This document shows, one piece after another, positions 1-5,919 of a stretch of 6,849 nt of DNA. The position numbers were made by a program, and so were the translations under genes. Source of the stretch: Planctomycetota bacterium (lineage in GTDB: Bacteria > Planctomycetota > Phycisphaerae > Phycisphaerales > UBA1924); assembly GCA_023429345.1 (NCBI GenBank), contig JAEYVB010000388.1:1-6849 (forward strand), given 5' to 3'. Every line of letters starts with the position of its first letter. The stretch's first letter is position 1. The notes beneath the pieces are model-generated. The model did no database searches. It was not told the origin of the DNA and worked only from the letters and a program-made list of their open reading frames with translations.

Positions 1-1764
1 CCCCAATCCACCGGCAACCCCGGCCTCACCGTCCAGCGCCTGAAACTGGCCCCCCCCGCAGCCGCCCCCCAGAAGCAGGCGTGGGTCCCCGACGAGAACC
101 CCGGCCCCGCCGCCATCGCCATGCGGGCCGGCGAGGAGCCCGAGGACGGCCGGATCGCCTACCGCCTCTCCAACCCCAGCGATCAGCCCATCAAGGCCGT
201 GGTCGAGATCGCACGCACCGGCGATCAGGACCCCACCTACTTCACGGTCAACGACAACTCCGGCACGGTCTCCATCATCGTCAAACCCGATTCCCAGCGC
301 AAGCCCGACGAGGCCTTCGCCGATGTCGTTGTCGCGGTCAACTCCCACGAGAGCGGCCGCAACTGGACCAAGGCCCGAGCCAGCACGCTCTACGGCTGGT
401 ACACCGGGCTCGCCTACCTCTTCCCGATTCTGGGCGGCCTCATCGCCGACAAGCTCATCGGCACCCACCGCTCCATGCTCGTCGGCGGCCTCCTCATCTC
501 CATCGGCCACGTCATCCTCGGTATCTCCGGGTTCGGCGACCTCTCCCGCAGCGACACCGGCATGGCGGTCTTCATAACCGGACTCGCCGTCATCGTCCTC
601 GGCACGGGCCACTTCAAGCCCACCGTCTCGGTCATGGTCGGCCAGCTCTACCCCCCCGGCGACCCGCGACGCGACGGCGCCTTCACCATCTTCTACATGG
701 GCATCAACCTCGGCGCCTTCATCTGCGCCTTTATCTGCGGCACCCTCGGCGAAAAGGTCGGCTGGCACTGGGGCTTCGGCTCCGCGGCCGTCGGCATGAT
801 CCTCGGCCTCGTCGTCTACATGATCGGCCGCCCCAAGTACCTCGCCGGCATCGGCGAGGCCCCGCGCCGCGATGCGACCCGCCTCTCCGCCGGCTTCCTG
901 GTCATCTCGCTTGTCCTGGCCGGTCTCTTCGGCCTCCTGTACAAGACCGGCGTCGTCGGGTACGTCCAGGAAGCCATCGACTACCTCCAGGCCAAGCCCA
1001 CCCTCGGATGGCTCGTCGTCGCCCTGCTCATCGCCGGAACCCTCGGCTGGGCCACATCCTTCGTCCTCCAGAACCGCCCCGAAGATCGCGGCCCCATCGT
1101 CACCATCTTTATCTTCATGATCTTCAACGCCTTCTTCTGGCTCGCCTTCGAGCAGGCCGGCACCAGCATCAACCTCTTCACCGCCGAGAACACCAACCGC
1201 TACATCGGCACCTTCGAGGTGCCCGCGACGTGGTTTCAGTCCGTCAACGCGGGCCTGATCTTCATGCTCGCCCCCCTCTTCGCCGTGCTCTGGACCGGCC
1301 TCGGCAAGCGCCGCATGAACCCCAGCCAGCCCGTGAAGATCGCGCTGGGCCTGCTCTTCCTCGGCCTCGGCTACGTGTTCATGGTCTGGGCCGGCAAGAT
1401 CGCCGCCGACCCCGGCGTCAAGGCCTCCATGCTCCTGATCTTCATGACCTACTTCTGGCACACCGTCGGCGAGCTCTGCCTCTCCCCGACCGGCCTCTCC
1501 TACGTCACCAAGGCCGCGCCCGTCCGTTTCGTCTCCCTCCTCATGGGCATCTGGTTCGTCTCCAGCTTCATCGCCAACCTCGGCGGCGGCCTCGTGGCCG
1601 CGCAGGTCGAGGCGATCGAACGCGGCGACCTCAAGGTCCCCTGGAACTTCGGCGGCCAGGCCGACTTCTTCTTCCTCTTCGTGGTCAGCTCGATCGGTGC
1701 CGGCCTGCTGATCCTGATCCTCACCCCCTTCCTCAAGAAGCTCATGCGCAACCCGAACGACTGA
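1..1764 (+). CDS. POT/PTR2-family proton-coupled peptide transporter, 5' end missing, with a large loop insert
   Basis: Inner-membrane symporter that probably imports di- and tripeptides with protons. The frame is open from base 1, so the start and first membrane helix lie upstream; the ATG at 121 is internal. 587 codons are visible. POT family marks in order: GGLIADKLIGTHRS (433-474), GTGHFKP (601-621), FYMGINLGAF (691-720), FEQAGTSINLF (1147-1179), and GELCLSPTGLSYVTK with the helix-10 glutamate at 1471. About 13 hydrophobic segments follow base 385, which fits the 14-helix bacterial layout (12 plus two linker helices) minus helix 1. Bases 1 to about 370 encode a Pro/Ala-rich stretch and then a soluble, probably beta-rich segment. 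In an MFS fold this would sit outside the cytoplasm between helices 1 and 2, where typical POTs have only a short loop. The ExxER proton-coupling motif of helix 1 cannot be seen. Codons end mostly in C. Family call is firm; substrate is inferred. Confidence 0.93.
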   Translation, partial: PQSTGNPGLTVQRLKLAPPAAAPQKQAWVPDENPGPAAIAMRAGEEPEDGRIAYRLSNPSDQPIKAVVEIARTGDQDPTYFTVNDNSGTVSIIVKPDSQRKPDEAFADVVVAVNSHESGRNWTKARASTLYGWYTGLAYLFPILGGLIADKLIGTHRSMLVGGLLISIGHVILGISGFGDLSRSDTGMAVFITGLAVIVLGTGHFKPTVSVMVGQLYPPGDPRRDGAFTIFYMGINLGAFICAFICGTLGEKVGWHWGFGSAAVGMILGLVVYMIGRPKYLAGIGEAPRRDATRLSAGFLVISLVLAGLFGLLYKTGVVGYVQEAIDYLQAKPTLGWLVVALLIAGTLGWATSFVLQNRPEDRGPIVTIFIFMIFNAFFWLAFEQAGTSINLFTAENTNRYIGTFEVPATWFQSVNAGLIFMLAPLFAVLWTGLGKRRMNPSQPVKIALGLLFLGLGYVFMVWAGKIAADPGVKASMLLIFMTYFWHTVGELCLSPTGLSYVTKAAPVRFVSLLMGIWFVSSFIANLGGGLVAAQVEAIERGDLKVPWNFGGQADFFFLFVVSSIGAGLLILILTPFLKKLMRNPND

Positions 1765-1790
1765 TTCGGGGCCGACAAGCCGCTTCGTGC

Positions 1791-1820
1791 CACGGGTCAC
1801 CCGTCTTGGGGTGGCCCGTG
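1791..1820 (+). terminator. Hairpin terminator after the peptide transporter gene, overlapping the galK 3' end
   Basis: An 11-bp stem (1791-1801 with 1810-1820, one G-T wobble) closes an 8-base loop and is followed by TTCTTTGCT, a weak T-rich tail. It starts 26 bases after the transporter stop codon. On the opposite strand it covers the last seven codons and the stop of galK, and there it has no T-tract, so it fits the + strand gene best. Confidence 0.65.
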
Positions 1821-2978
1821 TTCTTTGCTGCAACCGCCCGCCGCGCGCACGGCGAAGACCCCGCACTCGCCGCCCGTCACCTCCGCGTATCGCGCCGCCA
1901 CCCGCTCGGAAACCCGCCCGACCTCTCCCGGCTCCACCAAGGCCACCGCGCACCCCCCAAACCCCGCGCCCGTCATCCGCGCCCCGTACACGCCCCCGCA
2001 CGCGTCCAGCGTCGCCACCACCAGGTCCAGTTCCGCGCACGACACCCGGTAGTCATCCCGCAGCGATGCGTGCGACTCCCGCATCAGCACCCCGAACCCT
2101 TGCAGGTCGCCCGCGCGGAGCGCCTCCGCGGCCATCAGCACCCGCGCGTTCTCCGTCACGACGTGCCGCACGCACCGCCGCTCCTCCTCCGAGAGCCCGG
2201 CGCCCGCAAGCACGCCCGCATCCGCATCCCGGAGCGACCCCAGGCCCAGCTTCGCCGCCGCCCGCTCGCATGCCGCCCGGCGCACCGCGTACTCCCCCGA
2301 GGCCAGCGCGTGCCGCACGTTGGTGTTGACGACCAGAACCCCCGCCCCGTCCGGGATCGCCACCGGCGTCATCGCGTCCGACCCGCAGTCGATCAACAGC
2401 GCGTGCCCCTCCACGCCTCCCACGCTCGCCATCTGGTCCATCAACCCGCACGGCACACCCGCGAACTCGTGCTCGGCCCGCTGGCACAGCCGCGCCTTCT
2501 CCAGCGGCCCAAGCTCCACGTCCAGCACCGCCTCCATGAGCGTCGCAACCGCGACCTCGAGCGAGGCCGAGCTCGATAGCCCCCCGCCCAGCGGCACGGA
2601 ACTGGCCACGGCCACCTCCACGTTCGGCACACCCCCGCACCGACGCTGGAACTGAGCGAGGACGCCCAGCACGTAACTCATCGGCGAGCCGATCACCGCG
2701 GCCCCGGCGCCCGCCACGATCGGCGCACGCAGGTCCACCGCGACCTCAACATCCAGGTCCGTCGAGTACAGGCGGCTGACACCGCCATCGCGCGCCGGGC
2801 CGCCCACCGCCCAGCACTCGCGGTCGATCGCCATCGGCAGCACCAGCCCGCCGTTGTAGTCCGTGTGCTCCCCGATCAGGTTCACACGCCCCGGCGCACG
2901 CGCCGCCCAGCGCGGCAGCGCCCCGAAGCGCGCCCCGAACCCCGACAACGCCCGCGCCCTCGGACCCGACGGGTTCAT
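1797..2978 (-). CDS. galK: Galactokinase (GHMP kinase family)
   Basis: Cytoplasmic enzyme that phosphorylates alpha-D-galactose with ATP to galactose-1-phosphate, the entry to the Leloir pathway. At 393 residues it has normal family length. The galactokinase signature GRVNLIGEHTDY is at residues 30-41, followed by NGG (42-44); the phosphate-binding loop LGGGLSSSAS is at 130-139; the catalytic Asp is D181 in GLMDQ; the third GHMP motif RMTGAGFGG is at 334-342; HALASGEYAVRR (223-234) is also typical. The ATG overlaps the stop of the upstream membrane-protein gene as ATGA. The bases before it hold no Shine-Dalgarno, so translation probably depends on coupling. The last residues, HGPPQDG, and the stop are encoded within the convergent terminator hairpin and look like a short non-conserved tail. 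No galT, galE or gal regulator is visible here. Other GHMP sugar kinases are possible but the signature favours galactose. Confidence 0.95.
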   Translation of the reverse strand: MNPSGPRARALSGFGARFGALPRWAARAPGRVNLIGEHTDYNGGLVLPMAIDRECWAVGGPARDGGVSRLYSTDLDVEVAVDLRAPIVAGAGAAVIGSPMSYVLGVLAQFQRRCGGVPNVEVAVASSVPLGGGLSSSASLEVAVATLMEAVLDVELGPLEKARLCQRAEHEFAGVPCGLMDQMASVGGVEGHALLIDCGSDAMTPVAIPDGAGVLVVNTNVRHALASGEYAVRRAACERAAAKLGLGSLRDADAGVLAGAGLSEEERRCVRHVVTENARVLMAAEALRAGDLQGFGVLMRESHASLRDDYRVSCAELDLVVATLDACGGVYGARMTGAGFGGCAVALVEPGEVGRVSERVAARYAEVTGGECGVFAVRAAGGCSKEHGPPQDG

Positions 2979-3769
2979 GGTTCGCCCGAAAGCGGGGCCG
3001 GCGCCGGCGGCGGGATCGGCTGCGGCCCCGCCTTGATGGCCGCGGTCCGCTTCACATCACCGACGTTCCGGGAGAGCTCCATCCCCACCTGCACCACCAG
3101 CCAGAGAATGAACTGCGCCCCGATCAGGAAGAGGAGCGGGTTTCGGCTTTTGAGCCGGAAGCTCGCCGCGATGATCCCCACGTACACCAGGGTGGCCAGC
3201 ACCAGCTCCTCGAGCGCCCACGCCCCCTGCCCCGCCCCGAACAGGTTGATGTTGAGCCGGAACACAAAGAGGAAGGCGCACACCGCCGCGAAGATCCGCG
3301 CCGCGGTCAGCTCGAAGTTCTTCACCCGCGTAGAAGTAAGGATCGCCGCGATGTACGCCGCCACGATCCCCGTCCCGGTGTGCAGCGCCGCGATGTACAG
3401 CGTCAGCACGATCATGAGGAACCGCTTGCTGTCGTAGTTCACGCCGGTCGCGATCATGGCGCCCACCAGCAGCACGCCGCCGGCGATCGCCCAATGAACG
3501 GGATTGGATCCCAGCGGCTTCCCGAACTCCGGCCTCGTGTCCTCCGCGACCGCGGCCGCGGCCGCGGTCCGTTCGGCCTTCCCCGTGATCACCCGCTCGA
3601 GTTCGGGGTCCTTGTCGAAGTCGGCATCCTCCTCGAAGCCTTCCAGCAGACTGGGCCGGTCCAGGGGCGGCTTGCCGGAGGGCGGCGTCGGCGTCCCGGC
3701 CGGGCGAGGCTGGGGGGGCGTCTCGGGCTTGTCGGGCTCAAGGTCGTAGGCGTCCCGGGGGTCTGACAT
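2975..3769 (-). CDS. Uncharacterised membrane protein, five predicted helices, Pro-rich acidic N-terminal tail
   Basis: I do not recognise a family. The 264-residue protein starts at the ATG at 3769, because AGAGGA lies 6 bases upstream; the frame stays open to 3832 without a better site. Residues 1-40 are rich in Pro with scattered Asp/Glu/Lys, 41-60 are acidic, and 65-77 hold an Ala tract. About 90 residues therefore form a flexible soluble tail. Hydrophobic segments follow at about 91-109, 117-145, 154-172, 184-204 and 211-231, then a short Pro-rich C-terminal tail. Charged residues near helix ends include R171, E187/E188 and R205-K207. No catalytic motif is evident. Its stop codon overlaps the galK start by ATGA, so the two are probably co-transcribed and translationally coupled. 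A direct role in galactose metabolism is not shown; five short helices without transporter motifs argue against a classical sugar permease. Confidence 0.82.
   Translation of the reverse strand: MSDPRDAYDLEPDKPETPPQPRPAGTPTPPSGKPPLDRPSLLEGFEEDADFDKDPELERVITGKAERTAAAAAVAEDTRPEFGKPLGSNPVHWAIAGGVLLVGAMIATGVNYDSKRFLMIVLTLYIAALHTGTGIVAAYIAAILTSTRVKNFELTAARIFAAVCAFLFVFRLNINLFGAGQGAWALEELVLATLVYVGIIAASFRLKSRNPLLFLIGAQFILWLVVQVGMELSRNVGDVKRTAAIKAGPQPIPPPAPAPLSGEP
3548..3569. repeat. 22-bp perfect palindrome made of alternating GCG/GCC alanine codons
   Basis: The segment equals its own reverse complement over 22 bases and consists mainly of GCGGCC units. On the - strand it encodes part of the alanine tract in the tail of the five-helix membrane protein. 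The simplest reading is a by-product of alternating Ala codons and not a binding site. Confidence 0.6.
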
Positions 3770-3775
3770 CGGTGG

Positions 3776-3781
3776 TCCTCT
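3776..3781 (-). promoter_or_regulatory. Ribosome binding site for the membrane protein gene
   Basis: On the - strand this reads AGAGGA, 6 bases before the ATG at 3769. It fixes that start instead of the longer open frame to 3832. The same 6-base spacing occurs at two other genes in this window. Confidence 0.7.
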
Positions 3782-3838
3782 GGCCGCTTGCTCGGAATCG
3801 GACGTGCTCGCTTGCGGCACGAGTCTACCCACAACGTG

Positions 3839-3872
3839 GCGCCCACCGCCCGGCAGGGCCGGCGGTGGGCGC
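3839..3872 (-). terminator. Strong 12-bp hairpin after the secreted protein gene
   Basis: Arms 3839-3850 and 3861-3872 are perfectly complementary over 12 bp, almost all G-C, around a 10-base loop. The hairpin lies 26 bases after the stop of the secreted-protein gene and 69 bases before the start of the next gene on the same strand. The bases after it on the - strand (CACGTTGTGGG) are not T-rich, so it may be a tailless terminator, an mRNA 3'-end stabiliser or a leader structure for the membrane protein-galK operon. Confidence 0.55.
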
Positions 3873-3898
3873 GGGGGTTGGCCTTGGAGTTTCAGGGC

Positions 3899-4513
3899 TC
3901 AGGAGAGCGTCGGTACCTGGGTCACCGGGACCTCGACCGTGCGGCCGGCCACGAGGACGCGGATCGTGCAGAGGGTCTCCCGCGAACGGACCGCGGCGTT
4001 CAGGCTGAACCCCGTAAGGCACTGCGCCGAGGCGTGCATCGGCGCGGTGTTCCGCAGCGTCAGGGTCGGGACCTCGCAAGAGGTGTCCACATCGGTCAGA
4101 GAGGTCGCGTACCCGGCCGAGTGATTCGTGCCGGTGATCAGCACGATGACCCGGTCGTGTGTCTGGTACGCGGTGATGCGCAGATCCTGCGGCATGACAT
4201 CGCACGGCTGCGCCACGACAACGTGCTGCGGGCGCGGGCGGGAGACCACGGGCCCACGGACCACCACCGGCTCGCGGATGATGATCGGCGGCGTCCCGAT
4301 GCGGATGCTGATGCCGCTGCCGTGGTGACGATGGTCATCGTCGCGCCGATCGTACCCCTTGCGGTCGCGGCCGCTGCGCCCGTCGTTGTGACGGCCGTTG
4401 TCGCGCCAGCTGCGGTCGCCCTTGTCGCCATCGGCCTGCGCCGCCGGGACGAGGAGCCCCGTCACGGTGGCCAGGGTCAGGGCGAGGGTCTTGCGGGTAC
4501 TCAAGCGGAACAT
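3899..4513 (-). CDS. Small secreted protein with Asp/Arg/His-rich linker and four cysteines; function unknown
   Basis: I do not recognise a family. The 204-residue protein begins with a Sec signal peptide: basic R3-K8, hydrophobic 9-23, and a likely signal-peptidase cut after A25-Q26-A27. Residues 28-64 are a polyampholyte stretch with about ten Asp, nine Arg, six Gly and four His, ending in DDDHRHH, probably disordered and possibly able to bind metal or surface polymers. Residues 66-103 are rich in Val, Ile and Pro. A compact C-terminal region (about 104-204) holds C104, C146, C165 and C182, enough for two disulfides if exported, and many short beta-type stretches. The start is supported by AAGGAG 6 bases upstream. 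There is no lipobox, sortase motif or C-terminal anchor. A strong hairpin follows the stop. The gene is probably transcribed alone, divergently from the acetyltransferase gene. Confidence 0.8.
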   Translation of the reverse strand: MFRLSTRKTLALTLATVTGLLVPAAQADGDKGDRSWRDNGRHNDGRSGRDRKGYDRRDDDHRHHGSGISIRIGTPPIIIREPVVVRGPVVSRPRPQHVVVAQPCDVMPQDLRITAYQTHDRVIVLITGTNHSAGYATSLTDVDTSCEVPTLTLRNTAPMHASAQCLTGFSLNAAVRSRETLCTIRVLVAGRTVEVPVTQVPTLS

Positions 4514-4519
4514 GGCGAA

Positions 4520-4525
4520 CTCCTT
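4520..4525 (-). promoter_or_regulatory. Ribosome binding site for the secreted protein gene
   Basis: On the - strand this reads AAGGAG, a near-consensus Shine-Dalgarno, 6 bases before the ATG at 4513. It supports that start and hence the intact signal peptide. Confidence 0.75.
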
Positions 4526-4764
4526 GCGTACCGATGGCGCGGCCGCACGCGCGGCCCCGGTCTCGGCCTGGGGTTTCCTGTTGTCCCCGCGGCTTGTGAC
4601 GCGGGCTGAGTCGTTCGACGCACGAGGCCCAACTTAGTGCCCACTTGCGTCGTCCGAAGCCATACGCGTCCGGCTCGGCCGCATTGCGTGGGGAGCATTC
4701 CCGGACCCGGCGGCCGCCGCGGCCTGGGGTACCGACGTCAAAACGGCCGGTTCTGGGGTGCGGC

Positions 4765-4770
4765 TAAACT
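4765..4770 (+). promoter_or_regulatory. Possible -10 element for a leaderless acetyltransferase mRNA
   Basis: TAAACT matches the TAnnnT pattern and four of six positions of TATAAT. It ends 7 bases before the ATG at 4778, so a transcript starting at the usual distance would begin at or next to the start codon. No Shine-Dalgarno is seen before that ATG, unlike three other genes here. No clear -35 is visible. Weak evidence in GC-rich DNA. Confidence 0.25.
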
Positions 4771-4777
4771 CGGCCCT

Positions 4778-5614
4778 ATGGCCGGGATGATGGAACTGCT
4801 GGAGATCGCGCGTCTGGAGGAGGGTCGCCTCGGGCGGGCGCTGCCGGAGATTGCGGACGAGTCCCGGGCCGTGGGCGGCGGGGTCGCATCGCGGGCGACC
4901 CCGGGGTCGTGGCTGAACTACGCGGTGAACGTGGGGATGCACGGGCCGGTCGATCGGGCCGAGGTCGAGGATGTGACGCGCTGGTACGAAGCGGCGGGGA
5001 CCGAGCCGCGGTTCGAGGTCTGCCCCTACGCGGACGGCTCGCTGGTCGAGGCGTTAGCGGCGCTGGGCTACGTGCCGCGGGTGTTCGAGTCGGTGCTGTT
5101 CCGGGAACTGCGGGAGCGGGAGGAGTACGCCACGGTGTGGCCGCGGCCGGACGGGCTGGAGGTCCGGGTCCTGGATCCCTCGGATGCGGCGGCGACACGG
5201 GCGCTGCTGGAGGTAATCGTGCCGGCGTTCTTTGCCGAGGGCATCGAGCCTGCGGAGAGCGATTACGACGTGGCAGCCCGGAGCGTGCGGCACCCGCGGA
5301 CGTTGACGGTGGCGGCGTACATGGGGGACGTGTGCGTGGGCGGGGGCGCGATGGACCTTGGGGAGGCGAGCGCAGCGCTGTTCGGGCTCGCGGTGCATAC
5401 GGATTACCGGCGGCGCGGGATCCAGCAGGCGCTGATCGCCGAGCGGCTACGGATCGCGCGGGAGCGCGGGGCGCGGCTGGCGACGATAGGGTGCCGCACG
5501 GGCCAGGAGCCGTCGGGCACCGAGCGGAACGCGCGGCGGATGGGTTTCCAGGTGGCGTACACGAAGGTGGCGGTCGTGCGGCCGGGGCCGGGGCTGAAGC
5601 CGGCGATGGGCTGA
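4778..5614 (+). CDS. GNAT-family N-acetyltransferase
   Basis: Cytoplasmic enzyme expected to move an acetyl group from acetyl-CoA to an amine; the substrate is unknown. It has 278 residues from the ATG at 4778. Alternative ATGs at 4787 and 4790 are possible, since none has a clear Shine-Dalgarno; the open frame back to 4637 looks non-coding. The catalytic GNAT domain is C-terminal: the beta4/motif A region LFGLAVHTDYRRRGIQQALI is at 201-220, with R213-G214 in the acetyl-CoA pyrophosphate loop, and GTERNARRMGF at 247-257 is a typical end motif with N251. The second glycine of RxGxGxA is replaced by Q216. Residues 45-110, with CPYADGSLVEALAALGY at 82-98, resemble the N-terminal lobe of two-lobed GNATs and probably help form the substrate site. 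Codons end mainly in G. It is probably co-transcribed with the small gene 29 bases downstream. Confidence 0.88.
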   Translation: MAGMMELLEIARLEEGRLGRALPEIADESRAVGGGVASRATPGSWLNYAVNVGMHGPVDRAEVEDVTRWYEAAGTEPRFEVCPYADGSLVEALAALGYVPRVFESVLFRELREREEYATVWPRPDGLEVRVLDPSDAAATRALLEVIVPAFFAEGIEPAESDYDVAARSVRHPRTLTVAAYMGDVCVGGGAMDLGEASAALFGLAVHTDYRRRGIQQALIAERLRIARERGARLATIGCRTGQEPSGTERNARRMGFQVAYTKVAVVRPGPGLKPAMG

Positions 5615-5632
5615 AGGTTCAGCGGAGCACCC

Positions 5633-5637
5633 AGGAG
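5633..5637 (+). promoter_or_regulatory. Ribosome binding site choosing the second ATG of the small gene
   Basis: AGGAG is followed directly by an ATG at 5638 and, 6 bases on, by an in-frame ATG at 5644. A ribosome bound here cannot use 5638 well, so 5644 is the likely start. The 6-base spacing matches other genes in this window. Confidence 0.7.
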
Positions 5638-5643
5638 ATGAGC

Positions 5644-5907
5644 ATGAGCGACGAGGCGGCGGCGGGCGCGGAGGGGATCAGCGAGGAAGATCTGAAGCGC
5701 GCGATGACGATGTTCCGGAAGCGGCTGAAGTTCACCAAGCTGGACATGGAGTCGAAGCTCGGGGCGCACCGGCCGATGACGTCGGGGAAGAAGGCCGATG
5801 TGCAGGGGATCATCCCGCCGCGGGAGGTGCGTCCGGAGGTGTGGGCGGAGCTGGCGCGGCAGAAGAAGCTGAAGGACATGGGCGGCGGGTTCTATTCGCT
5901 GCCGTGA
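5644..5907 (+). CDS. Small basic protein of unknown function (87 residues)
   Basis: I do not recognise a family. The start at 5644 is set by AGGAG 6 bases upstream; the ATG at 5638 would add two residues. After an acidic, Ala-rich N-terminus (1-16), residues 17-38 form a likely amphipathic basic helix containing FRKRLKFTKLD. Next comes a Gly/Lys turn, MTSGKKADVQGIIPPRE (45-61), then a helix EVWAELARQKKLKDM (65-79) and a closing GGGFYSLP. The helix-turn-helix order with a terminal aromatic strand could be a small winged-helix or adaptor fold, but that is a guess. No signal peptide, membrane helix or cysteine is present. It lies 29 bases after the acetyltransferase stop on the same strand, so co-expression is likely. 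Its base use matches that neighbour. Confidence 0.78.
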   Translation: MSDEAAAGAEGISEEDLKRAMTMFRKRLKFTKLDMESKLGAHRPMTSGKKADVQGIIPPREVRPEVWAELARQKKLKDMGGGFYSLP

Positions 5908-5919
5908 GGCGGCCCTTTG

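Larger units (their letters stand above)
4514..4777. other. Divergent intergenic region between the secreted protein and acetyltransferase genes
   Basis: This 264-base stretch must hold the promoters of both divergent genes. It has two small inverted repeats: 4541-4546 with 4551-4556 (6 bp, 4-base loop), which would fold in the leader of the secreted-protein mRNA just upstream of its Shine-Dalgarno, and 4586-4591 with 4600-4605 (6 bp, 8-base loop). A possible - strand -10 element TAAGTT is at 4636-4631, but no good -35 pairs with it. Open frames crossing the region look like GC-rich noise. No riboswitch or RNA gene is recognised. Confidence 0.5.

Noticed and set aside
121..123. ATG as the start of the peptide transporter
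   Set aside because: It would leave the protein without helix 1, and the frame is open without a stop to base 1; it is internal.
81..2579. An 832-codon open frame on the + strand, the longest in the window
   Set aside because: Its translation is dominated by Arg, Pro, His and Gly with no domain, and it overlaps both the transporter (another frame) and galK (antisense). It is a GC-rich shadow.
3825..3833. DnaA-box-like CTACCCACA near the composition switch
   Set aside because: It matches the TTATCCACA consensus at seven of nine positions and is alone; there is no AT-rich unwinding region and no dnaA, dnaN or similar origin gene here.
3833..4609. Long open frame on the + strand opposite the secreted protein gene
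   Set aside because: The - strand frame has a signal peptide and a strong ribosome site, while the + frame gives low-complexity Ala/Val/Arg-rich sequence.
4631..4636. TAAGTT on the - strand as a -10 box for the secreted protein gene
   Set aside because: No acceptable -35 at 16-18 bases; TTGACG at 4741-4736 is too far upstream and has no -10 of its own.
4909..5643. Upstream extension of the small gene's frame inside the acetyltransferase gene
   Set aside because: The product is Gly/Arg-rich low complexity until the AGGAG site; the clear gene starts at 5644.
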